A stretch of 64,000 nt of DNA from JBHJOF01 sp050330055 (GTDB lineage: Bacteria > Pseudomonadota > Alphaproteobacteria > Kiloniellales > JAKSDN01), in assembly GCA_050330055.1 (NCBI GenBank), contig JBHJOF010000282.1, positions 10,920 to 74,919 of the forward strand. Direction: 5' to 3'. Positions 35,905 through 43,896 of this stretch are shown piece by piece. The notes beneath the pieces are model-generated. The model did no database searches, was not told the DNA's origin, and was given only the letters and a program-made list of their open reading frames with translations. Within the stretch, counting starts at the first letter, position 1, and every line of letters begins with the position of its first letter. The position numbers were made by a program, and so were the translations under genes.

Positions 35905-36678
35905 ATGACCGCTCTGCAACCGACCATCGTTGAAGCTGAGCTGAAGCGCATCGTTATCGTCGATGACGACGATTTGTTTCGTGAGTCCCTTGGCCTCAAT
36001 CTGGCCGAGGAAGGCTTTGAAGTGGTCGACTTTGATTGCGGCGAGGCGGCGCTCGAGTTCTTTTTCGGTGGTGAGGCCGCCGACGCCGTGCTGCTCGACT
36101 GGCGCATGCCCGGGATCGACGGCCTGGGCGTGCTGCGCAGCCTGCGGCAGCGGCGCATCGAGACACCGGTCATCTTCCTTACCGTGCTGAGCGACGAGAT
36201 CTACGAGGAAGCGGCGCTCAAGTGGGGCGCGGTCGACTTCATCGACAAGTCGCGCCGGCTCTCGATCATCCTGCAACGGCTCAAGCTGATCACCGAGGGG
36301 ACCAAGCCGGGCAGCGGCGACGGCGGCCCCGACTCGACGTCACTGCGCGACGGCCCGCTGGAGCTCAGGATCGACATCAAGCGGGCCTTCTGGAACGGCC
36401 AGCAGATCGACCTGACGCTCACCGAGTTCGCCATCGTGCGCTATCTGGTGAACCGGCCGGGGGCGGACGTGACCTATCGCCAGATTTACGACTTGGTGCG
36501 TGGCAAGGACTTCGTCGCCGGCTATGGCCCGGATGGCTATCGCGCCAACGTGCGCTCCTTCATCAAGCGTATTCGCAAGAAGTTCCGTGACATCGATGGC
36601 GACTTCGACTGCATCGAGAACTACCCGGGCTTCGGCTATCGCTGGCGCAGCAAGGCGACCGCTGGCGCCGCGCGCTAG
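35905..36678 (+). CDS. OmpR-family response regulator
   Basis: A 257-aa DNA-binding regulator. The receiver domain (about 14-130) has acidic VDDDDLF, phospho-acceptor Asp65 in LLDWRMPG, and Lys in DFIDKSRR. The C-terminal winged helix (about 155-250) carries LTLTEFAIVRYLVNRPG and RANVRSFIKRIRKKF. It is followed after 11 bases by its kinase. It looks more diverged than ChvI/OmpR proteins (FLTVLSDEIYEEAALKWGA), so the regulon cannot be inferred. Confidence 0.92.
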   Translation: MTALQPTIVEAELKRIVIVDDDDLFRESLGLNLAEEGFEVVDFDCGEAALEFFFGGEAADAVLLDWRMPGIDGLGVLRSLRQRRIETPVIFLTVLSDEIYEEAALKWGAVDFIDKSRRLSIILQRLKLITEGTKPGSGDGGPDSTSLRDGPLELRIDIKRAFWNGQQIDLTLTEFAIVRYLVNRPGADVTYRQIYDLVRGKDFVAGYGPDGYRANVRSFIKRIRKKFRDIDGDFDCIENYPGFGYRWRSKATAGAAR

Positions 36679-36689
36679 CGGATGAGGAC

Positions 36690-38279
36690 GTGACCCCGGT
36701 CGAGAACATCGAGGCGCTTGGCAGGGCGGCGCCCGCGAGCCGGGGGGCGCCGCTGTCGGCGACGTCGCAGCTCTTCCGCTCGCTGGTCAGCAAGCTGTTC
36801 CTGCTGCTGCTGGTCTTCGTGACCGTGCCGATGATCCTCTACACCCAGTTCCAGCAGGCCGACGCCGAGAAGCGCGTCCTCTTGCTGGAGAGCGCGCGCG
36901 AGCAAGGGCGGCTTCTGGCCGAGAGCCTGCGCCCGATCATGAACCGCGAGGAGCCCTCGCCGCTTCTGGCGCTGCCGGACGAGGTCAAGCGTCTGTCCAA
37001 GCCGCCGACCGGCCTCAAGGTGCTGTTCCGGCCGCAGGGCGAAACCGGCGCCGAGAGCTTCTTCTTCGTCGCCGCCGAGCCGCCGGTGGCGCCGAGCGAG
37101 CTCGATGCCGAGCGCGACCGCCTGATCGAGCGCGGCGTCTTCACCAACCTGGCCAGCAGCTGCGCCGGCGAGCTGCCGATCGCCCTGCGCCACGCCGACC
37201 CCCAGCGCCAGGAGGAACTGCTGACCTCGATCACGCCGATCCGCACGCCGGTCGGCTGCTGGGTCGTGGTGACGACGCACGACACCGGCGCCTTCCTCGG
37301 CGCCTCGATCGGCCAGCCCTACTGGCAGACCATCGAGGTGCAGGTGGCCGGCGCGATCTACCTGGCGATGGCGCTCTTGACCATCGGCGTGTTCTTCAGC
37401 ATCTGGCGCTCGCTCATGCGCTTCCGCAACCTGGCCCGCAGCATCCGCACCGGCGTCGTCGAGGGTACCAGCTTCGCGCAGCAGAACCGGGTGCCGGAGC
37501 TCGCCGTGGTCGCCGGCGAGTTCGACCGCATGACGCGGGCGCTGCAGGATTCTTCGGAAGGCATCCGGCGCGCTGCGGAAGACAACGCCCATGCCTTCAA
37601 AACGCCGATCGCCATCATGCGCCAGTCGCTCGAGCCGCTGCGCCGCATCATCCCGCTCGACAACACCCGCGGCCGGCGCGCGCTCGACGTACTCGAAGAG
37701 TCGGTCGATCGGCTCGACTATCTCGTCGCCTGCGCGCGCCAGCTCGAGGAATCGACGGCCGAGATGATCGACGCGCCACGCGCCGAGCTCGACCTGTCGC
37801 AGCTCGTCGGTCGCATGCTCGATGCCTATGCCGACAGCTTCATGAGCCGCCTGGTCTATCTCGACACCAAGATCCAGCCCCAGGTCATCGTCAGCGCCAG
37901 CGAGGACCTGTTGGAGACGGTGGTCGAGAACGTGGTCGACAACGCGCTCAGCGTGGCTCCGGAGGGCAGCGGCATCACCGTGGCGCTCCGCAGGGTCGGC
38001 ACTGAGGCGGAGCTGGTGATCCGCGACCAGGGGCCGGGCGTGCCGCCGGCCTATCTGAAGCGCATCTTCGAGCGCTACATCTCGCTGCGGCCCAAGAACA
38101 CCGAGGAAACGAAGCGCGCCAGCGGCCGCCGCGAGAAGCCCGACAGCTCCGACTCCCATCCCGGCATCGGCCTCTGGATAGTGCGCCGCAACCTGGAATC
38201 CCTGGGCGGCAGCGTGCGCGCCGAGAACCAGCCGGGCGGCGGGCTGGCCGTTATCATGCGCCTGCCGCTCGTCCGCTAA
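36690..38279 (+). CDS. Sensor histidine kinase
   Basis: A 529-aa membrane kinase starting at GTG 36690. It has TM1 at about residues 33-53 (SKLFLLLLVFVTVPMILYT), a periplasmic sensor of about 160 residues, TM2 at about 211-230 (AIYLAMALLTIGVFFSIW), a HAMP-like segment, the phospho-acceptor His301 in the unusual H-box NAHAFKTPIAI, an N-box VVENVVDNAL and a G-box GIGLWIVRRNLESLGG. The kinase should phosphorylate the adjacent regulator. The HAFKTP form differs from the common HELRTP. The sensed signal is unknown. Confidence 0.92.
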   Translation: MTPVENIEALGRAAPASRGAPLSATSQLFRSLVSKLFLLLLVFVTVPMILYTQFQQADAEKRVLLLESAREQGRLLAESLRPIMNREEPSPLLALPDEVKRLSKPPTGLKVLFRPQGETGAESFFFVAAEPPVAPSELDAERDRLIERGVFTNLASSCAGELPIALRHADPQRQEELLTSITPIRTPVGCWVVVTTHDTGAFLGASIGQPYWQTIEVQVAGAIYLAMALLTIGVFFSIWRSLMRFRNLARSIRTGVVEGTSFAQQNRVPELAVVAGEFDRMTRALQDSSEGIRRAAEDNAHAFKTPIAIMRQSLEPLRRIIPLDNTRGRRALDVLEESVDRLDYLVACARQLEESTAEMIDAPRAELDLSQLVGRMLDAYADSFMSRLVYLDTKIQPQVIVSASEDLLETVVENVVDNALSVAPEGSGITVALRRVGTEAELVIRDQGPGVPPAYLKRIFERYISLRPKNTEETKRASGRREKPDSSDSHPGIGLWIVRRNLESLGGSVRAENQPGGGLAVIMRLPLVR

Positions 38280-38467
38280 CCCGCTGAAATACGCGGGTAT
38301 TTTCCGGCTTCTCCGGGCCCTTGTGCCACAACTTTGACGCACGACAGGCCACCGCCTGCATCGTATGGTCAAAGCACATCTCCGGCGGGAATGCATGCTA
38401 ACGACGGCCTCGCCGGCTTCGGAGCAAGCCCTGCGGAGCAAAGCGTGGAGAGCCGGCGAGATCGACT

Positions 38468-38998
38468 ATGAGGCAAAAGACCTCTTCGGGCGGATGCCTT
38501 CCCGACCTCCCCCTTGACCGGCTGGACCCCCCCCAGGTCCGGCCGGTGTTCTCTTGTCCTGATGCCATTGCCGACAGCCTGTCGCGGCTGGGTCGCCTTC
38601 ACCTGAGGCTGACGCTGCTGCGCGTGCTGCTGCCGGCCCAGGGCTCCCCCCAGGGCTCCCCCCAGGACGCCAGGGGCCGCGAAACGGTGCTCGAAGCGGT
38701 GGCCGACGTCGACGATCCTTCGCTGATCGTCGAGATGGCGTCCGACGGCAGCCTACTGGTTTTGGCCTACGGGCCGCGCTCGGCGAGCGCCGAGGGCGAC
38801 CGCCTGGTCGCGGCCGAACTGGCGATACGCCTGCTGGGTGCGCTGTCGAAGCGCCTCGATCTGGAGCTGCTGGCGGCCGCGCAGGTGGCGGTGCTGCACA
38901 GCTGGTCGGACGGTCTCGATCCGGCCACGGCGAGCCAGCACGAGCTTGCCTGCGAGCCGCTGGTGCCGCTGCACACGCTGCTGCGCCTCGCCGCCTGA
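38468..38998 (+). CDS. Hypothetical protein
   Basis: A 176-aa frame with protein-like composition, especially after residue 75 (ETVLEAVADVDDPSLIVEM, then LLVLAYGPRSAS). No family is recognised. Residues about 58-66 contain a duplicated GSPQ from a 12-base tandem repeat (GGCTCCCCCCAG). No signal peptide or membrane segment is clear. It follows the kinase gene by 188 bases; a co-regulated function is only a guess. Confidence 0.5.
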   Translation: MRQKTSSGGCLPDLPLDRLDPPQVRPVFSCPDAIADSLSRLGRLHLRLTLLRVLLPAQGSPQGSPQDARGRETVLEAVADVDDPSLIVEMASDGSLLVLAYGPRSASAEGDRLVAAELAIRLLGALSKRLDLELLAAAQVAVLHSWSDGLDPATASQHELACEPLVPLHTLLRLAA

Positions 38999-39061
38999 CT
39001 CTCCGAACCGCCTAGCCTACTTTCAATTCGCTCCTCGCCAGGGGCTAACGCCTGTCTTTCT

Positions 39062-39247
39062 CATCGCTTGCGCGATGGACTCTTGTTTTCACCCTCACCC
39101 TCCCACGCGCTCACGCGCCCTGTGGTCCATTGGGGCCCCTCCCTCTCCCCTCCGAGGGAGAGGCAAACAAACAGGCGCGCTGCAATCCCCTCTCCCTTGA
39201 GGGGAGAGGGAGGAGCCCATCGCGCAAGCGATGGGAGGGTGAGGGTG
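39062..39247. repeat. Composite intergenic palindromic repeat
   Basis: Two pairs of perfect inverted arms frame the spacer: CATCGCTTGCGCGATG (39062-39077) with its complement at 39218-39233, and CACCCTCACCCTCCCA (39090-39105) with its complement at 39232-39247. Inner stems such as CCTCTCCC...GGGAGAGG (39189-39209) lie between them. This is the look of a short non-coding repetitive unit common in alphaproteobacterial spacers; copy number in this genome is unknown. Confidence 0.7.
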
Positions 39248-39262
39248 GTGCTTCGGCAGGCT

Positions 39263-41059
39263 TCAGCGCCCGATCGCGTAGCCCTGCATGAAGCGCGGGT
39301 TGGCGGCGGCCTTGATGAGATCGCCGTCGCGCCGCGCCGCCGAGATGCGGCCGAGCGACCAGCCGTCGACCACGCTCACCCGGTGGCCGCGCCGGCGCAG
39401 CTCTTTCGCCGTGGCTTCGGGGAAGCGATCCTCCAGCGACAGCGAGCCCAAGTCGGCGCTGCGCGGCCAGAACGACGAGGGCATGTGGTCGGTCTGGAAC
39501 ATCGGCGTATCGATCGCCTGCTGCAGGTTCAGGCCGTGATGGACGTGGCGCAGGAAGAAGGTGAGCGTCCACTGGTCCTGGTAGTCGCCGCCCGGCGTGC
39601 CGAAGACCATGTGCGGCCTGCCGTCCTTCAGCGCCAGGTTGACCGAGAGCGTGGTGCGCGGCCGCTTGCCGGGCGCCAGGCTGGCCGGCACATTCTCTTC
39701 GAGCCAGAACATCTGCGCCCGGCTGTTCAGGCAGAAGCCGAGCGCCGGGATGGTCGGCGAGCTCTGCAGCCAGCCGCCCGAAGGCGTCGCCGAGACCATG
39801 TTGCCGGCGCGGTCGATGACGTCGACGTGGCAGGTGTCGCCGCGCTGACCGCCGGTCTGTACGGTCGGCTCGCCGCCGCCCAGCGCGTCGAAGTCGTCGG
39901 CCAGTGCTTCGCGCGCCGCCAGCGCGAAGTCGAGCGCGCTGCCGTAGCCGGGAATTACGCCGGGTCGCAGTTCCATCGAAGCCTCGCGGCCGACCAGCTT
40001 GCGTCGTTCATCGTTGTAATCGGCTGACAGCAGGCGATCGAGCGGCACCGCGACGAAGTCGGGATCGCCGTAGAAGGATTCACGGTCGGCGAATGCCAGC
40101 TTGGCGCACTCGGTGACCGTGTGGACGAAGTCCGGCCCGGTCGGGTCCATGGCCGCCAGGTCGAAGCCGGCGAGCAGCGCCAATTGCTGCAGGAACACCG
40201 GGCCCTGGCTCCAGGGCCCGCCCTTGCAGAGCGTGTAGCCGTGGTAGCCGAAGGTGACCGGGCGCTCTTTGCTGCACTGCCAGCGCGCCATGTCGTCGGC
40301 CGTCAGCACGCCGGCGTGGCGCCGGCCGGAGCTGTCCATCAGCTCGTTCCTGCGGCAGAAGTCGTCGATCGCCTCGGCGACGAAGCCCTGGTACCAGGCG
40401 CGCCGCATGGCCTCGATCTGCTTGTCGCGGTCGCCGCCGGCCGCCTCGCCCTCGGCCAGCAGGCGCTTGTAGGTCTCTGCCAGGGTTCTGTTGGTGAAGC
40501 GGCTGCCGGCGGCTGGCGGTTCGCCGTTCGGCAGGTAGAGCGCGGCCGAGCTCGGCCACTCATCGCGGAACAGATCGGCCACGCGCTCGATGGTCTCGCG
40601 GATCAGCGGCACGATGACGAAGCCGTTCTCGGCGTAGTCGATGGCATGGGCCAGCACGTCGCGCGGTTTCAGCGTGCCATGGTCGCGCAGCAGCAGCATC
40701 CAGGCGTCGAAGGCGCCGGGCACCACGGTCGCCAGCAGGCCGCTGCCGGGCACCAGGTCGAGCCCCAGGCCGCGATAGTGGGCGATGGTGGCGCCGGCCG
40801 GCGCCACGCCCTGGCCGCAGATCACCTCGACGCTCTCCAGCCCGTCGCCCTTGCGCGCGTCGGAGAGGATGATCGGCACCTCGCCGCCGGGACCGTTCAG
40901 GTGCGGCTCGACCACCTGCAGGGCGAAGCCGGCGGCGACCGCGGCGTCGAAGGCGTTGCCGCCGGCCTCCAGCATGGCCATGCCGGCGGCCGAGCCCAGC
41001 CAGTGGGTCGAGGCGACGGCGCCGAAGGTTCCGGTGATCTCGGGGCGGGTGGTGAACAT
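39263..41059 (-). CDS. Gamma-glutamyltranspeptidase-like amidohydrolase (non-secreted)
   Basis: A 598-aa Ntn-hydrolase of the gamma-glutamyltransferase family. Precursors of this family cleave themselves before a catalytic Thr, here probably Thr409 in RGDTCHVDVIDRAGNMVSAT. Other marks: WLGSAAGMAMLEAGGNAFDAA (N-terminal) and FGTPGGDYQDQWTL. The start ATG 41059 leaves no signal peptide, unlike periplasmic GGTs, so it is probably cytosolic. It lies head-to-head with dgcN-dgcA, which suggests it frees glutamate from gamma-glutamyl compounds for that pathway. Substrate preference is inference. Confidence 0.88.
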   Translation of the reverse strand: MFTTRPEITGTFGAVASTHWLGSAAGMAMLEAGGNAFDAAVAAGFALQVVEPHLNGPGGEVPIILSDARKGDGLESVEVICGQGVAPAGATIAHYRGLGLDLVPGSGLLATVVPGAFDAWMLLLRDHGTLKPRDVLAHAIDYAENGFVIVPLIRETIERVADLFRDEWPSSAALYLPNGEPPAAGSRFTNRTLAETYKRLLAEGEAAGGDRDKQIEAMRRAWYQGFVAEAIDDFCRRNELMDSSGRRHAGVLTADDMARWQCSKERPVTFGYHGYTLCKGGPWSQGPVFLQQLALLAGFDLAAMDPTGPDFVHTVTECAKLAFADRESFYGDPDFVAVPLDRLLSADYNDERRKLVGREASMELRPGVIPGYGSALDFALAAREALADDFDALGGGEPTVQTGGQRGDTCHVDVIDRAGNMVSATPSGGWLQSSPTIPALGFCLNSRAQMFWLEENVPASLAPGKRPRTTLSVNLALKDGRPHMVFGTPGGDYQDQWTLTFFLRHVHHGLNLQQAIDTPMFQTDHMPSSFWPRSADLGSLSLEDRFPEATAKELRRRGHRVSVVDGWSLGRISAARRDGDLIKAAANPRFMQGYAIGR

Positions 41060-41382
41060 CGCGGTCTCTCTCCAGTCCTGTCGCTCGCCGTTGTCCTGCC
41101 CAGCGTGTTGGCGGTCAAGGCACCCGCCCGGTGGCGCGCCCACTTACTTGCATTGCACTGTGGCTTGGCGGGAAGGCCCGAATGGGCCTCGCTAGCTGTA
41201 TCGTAGCCCAGCATAGCCCGGGGCCGGCGCCGGCGGAAGGGGCCCAAATTCCGGCCCAAGTTCCGGCCCAAATTCCGGCTTGTCTCCCCCGGCTTGTCAG
41301 TAAGCCCGTGCTGTCGGATAACAGGGCGCAACAAGGCTGCCGTCCCCATAAGGCGGCACAGCGACGGAGATGACCAGCCGCC
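41060..41382. promoter_or_regulatory. Divergent promoter region between the GGT-like gene and dgcN
   Basis: A 323-base spacer between divergent genes. It contains the three-unit 12-bp tandem repeat listed at 41243-41278, placed about 105 bases before dgcN and 184 bases before the GGT-like start. No other signal is recognised. Confidence 0.5.
41243..41278. repeat. Three tandem 12-bp units, possible operator
   Basis: CCCAAATTCCGG, CCCAAGTTCCGG and CCCAAATTCCGG follow each other with only one difference. Twelve bases is slightly more than one helical turn. Their place in a shared promoter region suggests a binding site for a regulator, but this is inference. Confidence 0.6.
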
Positions 41383-42393
41383 ATGGAGATCGAGGCTCCT
41401 TATCTGCTGTTCCTCGGCGATGCCGCCGACCAGCTCGCCGCCAAGACCGCGCAAGGCGTGGCGCAATGGCGGCCCGAGCGCTGCCTGGGCCAGTTTCGCA
41501 TGGACGGCTGCAACGCCGATCTGGGCCTAACCGACATGACCCTGGAGGCGGCCGCCGAGGCCGGCGCGCGCACCCTGGTGATCGGCGTCGCCAACCGGGG
41601 CGGCGTGATCTCTCAGGCCTGGATCGACCTACTGGAGCAGGCGCTCGACCTCGGCCTCGATCTCGCTGCCGGCCTGCATAACCGCATGGTCGACGTGCCA
41701 CGGCTGCGCGAGGCGGCGGCGCGCAACGGCCGCCGGCTGTTCGACGTACGCCACCCGACGCAGCCGCTCGAGGTGGCGAACGGCAGGAAGCGGCCCGGCA
41801 AGCGCCTGCTGACCGTGGGCACCGACTGCTCGGTCGGCAAGATGTACGCCTCGCTGGCGCTCGAGAAGGAGATGCAGGCGCGCGGCCTGAAGGCCGACTT
41901 TCGGGCGACTGGCCAGACCGGCATCCTGATCGCCGGCTCCGGCATCTCGGTCGACGCGGTCGTGGCCGACTTCATTTCGGGCGCCACCGAGTGGCTGTCG
42001 CCGGCCAACGACGACGACCACTGGGACCTGATCGAGGGTCAGGGCTCGCTGTTCCATGCCTCCTTCGCCGGCGTCTCCATGGGCCTGCTGCACGGCGCCC
42101 AGGCCGACGCCCTGGTGCTCTGCCACGAGCCGACGCGGTCGCATATGCGCGGCCTGCCCGACTATCCGCTGCCCGACCTGCAGCTCTGCATCGACGCCAA
42201 CCTGGCGGCCGGGCGCCTGACCAACCCGGCGGTGCGCTGCGTCGGCGTGGCGATCAACACGGCCAGACTCGAACAGGCAGCAGCAGAGGCACTGCTCGAG
42301 GAGACCGAGCGGCGCCTCGGCTTGCCGACCGTCGACCCTTTGCGCACCGGCGTCGGCCCGATCGTCGACCGGCTCCTGGACGGCACGGCGTGA
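41383..42393 (+). CDS. dgcN: DUF1611 protein, D-glutamate N-acetyltransferase-like
   Basis: A 336-aa DUF1611 protein with an N-terminal Rossmann-like part and a P-loop domain whose Walker A is VGTDCSVGKMYAS (Lys153). Known DgcN proteins of this family acetylate D-glutamate using acetyl-CoA, the first step of a D-glutamate catabolic route. Four bases separate it from the dgcA-like enolase-superfamily gene, the same pairing as in characterised dgcN-dgcA operons. The functional call rests on family and context. Other DUF1611 members may have different substrates. Confidence 0.8.
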   Translation: MEIEAPYLLFLGDAADQLAAKTAQGVAQWRPERCLGQFRMDGCNADLGLTDMTLEAAAEAGARTLVIGVANRGGVISQAWIDLLEQALDLGLDLAAGLHNRMVDVPRLREAAARNGRRLFDVRHPTQPLEVANGRKRPGKRLLTVGTDCSVGKMYASLALEKEMQARGLKADFRATGQTGILIAGSGISVDAVVADFISGATEWLSPANDDDHWDLIEGQGSLFHASFAGVSMGLLHGAQADALVLCHEPTRSHMRGLPDYPLPDLQLCIDANLAAGRLTNPAVRCVGVAINTARLEQAAAEALLEETERRLGLPTVDPLRTGVGPIVDRLLDGTA

Positions 42394-42397
42394 CGCC

Positions 42398-43378
42398 ATG
42401 CCCGAGCTGATGGTCGCCGCCGAGAGCTGGCCGATTCGCGGCAGCTTCGCCATCTCGCGCGGCAGCAAGACCACGGCCGAGGTGGTGGTCGTCGAGCTGT
42501 CCGAGCAGGGCCTGGCGGGGCGCGGCGAGTGCGTGCCCTATGCCCGCTACGGCGAGACCGTCGAGGGCGTGATCGCCGCCATCGAGGGCCTGCGCGGCCG
42601 ACTGAAGGGCGGTCTCGACCGCCTCGGCCTGCAGGCGGCGCTGCCGGCCGGCGCGGCGCGCAACGCGCTCGACTGCGCCTTCTGGGACCTCGAGGCCAAG
42701 CGCGCCGGGCACCGGGTCTGGGACCTGCTCGGCCTGCCCCAGCCCAAGCCCACGACCACGGCCTACACGCTGTCGCTGGGCGACGTCGAAAGCATGGCGG
42801 CCGCCGCGGCGCGCGAGGCCAATCGCCCGCTGCTCAAGCTCAAGCTCTCCGGGCCGCAGGACCTGGCCCGCGTCGCCGCGGTGCGGCAGAGCGCGCCCAA
42901 CGCCCGTTTGGTGGTCGACGCCAACGAGGGCTGGGCCATCGCCGACTACGCCGAGCTGGCGCCCAAGCTGGCGGTGCTCGGCGTCGAGATGATCGAGCAG
43001 CCGTTGCCCGCCGGCAGCGATGCGGCGCTCGCCCGCATGCAGCGCCCGGTCAAGCTCTGCGCCGACGAATCCTGTCACGACGCCCAGACCCTGGCCGGGC
43101 TGGTCGGGCGCTACGACATGGTCAACATCAAGCTCGACAAGGCCGGCGGCCTGACCGAGGCGCTGCGCCTCAAGGCGGCGGCCGAGGCAGCCGGCTTCGG
43201 CATCATGGTCGGCTGCATGATCGGCACCTCTCTGGCCATGGCGCCGGCCCTGCTGGTGGCGCAGGGTGCAGCGGTGGTCGACCTCGATGGCCCGCTGCTG
43301 CTGGAGCGCGATCGCCCCGACGGCCTGCGCTACGACGACAGCCGCGTCCATCCGCCCGAGCCGGCGCTGTGGGGCTAA
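42398..43378 (+). CDS. dgcA: Enolase-superfamily epimerase, N-acetyl-D-glutamate racemase-like
   Basis: A 326-aa muconate-lactonising/dipeptide-epimerase-type enzyme. The two-base mechanism residues are present: Lys147-x-Lys149 (LLKLKLSG) and Lys245 (VNIKLDKAGG). Metal ligands appear in VVDANEGW, MIEQPLPAG and CADESCHD. Such enzymes are often annotated L-Ala-D/L-Glu epimerase. Next to dgcN the more specific call is DgcA, racemising N-acetyl-D-glutamate to the L-form. Both options share chemistry and only assay would separate them. Confidence 0.85.
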   Translation: MPELMVAAESWPIRGSFAISRGSKTTAEVVVVELSEQGLAGRGECVPYARYGETVEGVIAAIEGLRGRLKGGLDRLGLQAALPAGAARNALDCAFWDLEAKRAGHRVWDLLGLPQPKPTTTAYTLSLGDVESMAAAAAREANRPLLKLKLSGPQDLARVAAVRQSAPNARLVVDANEGWAIADYAELAPKLAVLGVEMIEQPLPAGSDAALARMQRPVKLCADESCHDAQTLAGLVGRYDMVNIKLDKAGGLTEALRLKAAAEAAGFGIMVGCMIGTSLAMAPALLVAQGAAVVDLDGPLLLERDRPDGLRYDDSRVHPPEPALWG

Positions 43379-43516
43379 GTCGCGAACGCATGGCGGGAAG
43401 TCGCGAGCGGACGGGACTCTGAGCCAAGCTTCCAAACGATGGCAACTTGCGCGGCCTGTTCCGGTAGCGTAGTCTAAGAATGACGCAACCGCATCGGGCG
43501 CTCCGTCAACACGATC

Positions 43517-43630
43517 GTGCCTTTCAGGCGTATCGCCACGCACTACGAGAAATACGCCTCAAACGACCTAGCCATGCTCAAGGGCGCCGCATTCCGCAAC
43601 TGGCGCCGCGGGAGTGAGTTCATGGCCTAG
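43517..43630 (+). pseudogene. C-terminal remnant of an IS5-family transposase
   Basis: The 37-residue frame includes PFRRIATHYEKYASNDLAML and KGAAFRNWRR, closely following the FRRIATRYEK...FLAML end of IS5-group DDE transposases, and stops with TAG at 43628. The catalytic domain is gone and no terminal repeats of an intact element are found nearby. It marks a past insertion at the dgcA-desaturase junction. Confidence 0.7.
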
Positions 43631-43631
43631 G

Positions 43632-43671
43632 GGCTGGGGTACCCCAGCCTCGTCAGAAGCAAGCTTGCTTC
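43632..43671. repeat. Two adjacent perfect palindromes
   Basis: GGCTGGGGTACCCCAGCC (43632-43649) and GAAGCAAGCTTGCTTC (43656-43671) are perfect 18- and 16-base palindromes six bases apart, directly after the transposase remnant. They may be remains of element ends, a bidirectional terminator pair or protein-binding sites. Confidence 0.6.
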
Positions 43672-43896
43672 CGCTGTTTCAACGCTCCGCCCAGGATAAA
43701 CCGCTTCCCGGTGATGATGTAGTGCGGCGCGCCATCGTGCGTTGTGGCCGGACGAAGGTGTCCGCGAGGGACACGCTCGTTGCTGCCGTGCGGCAGAGGA
43801 AGCAGTTGTGATTGTGAAACGTCGAAAGTCTTGCGCAGTGATTCAGCAATCGGTCTGAAGACTTGCGCTGGGCGGTTCGGAGATGGGAGAGCCCGC

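Larger units (their letters stand above)
43379..43896. other. Spacer with transposase scar and palindrome cluster
   Basis: About 520 bases between dgcA and the desaturase gene. It contains the IS5-type transposase C-terminal remnant at 43517-43630, two perfect palindromes at 43632-43671, and further short stems (GTGTCC-GCGAG-GGACAC near 43759-43775 and CTGCCGTGCGGCAG near 43785-43798). No intact gene is seen. Confidence 0.6.

Noticed and set aside
36675..38441. A 588-codon leftward frame opposite the sensor kinase
   Set aside because: Complete kinase motifs on the other strand make this an antisense shadow.
38640..39250. A CRISPR-like array in the repeat-rich spacers
   Set aside because: Repeats are inverted palindromic pairs and a single 12-base duplication, not regularly spaced direct repeats; no cas genes are present in the window.
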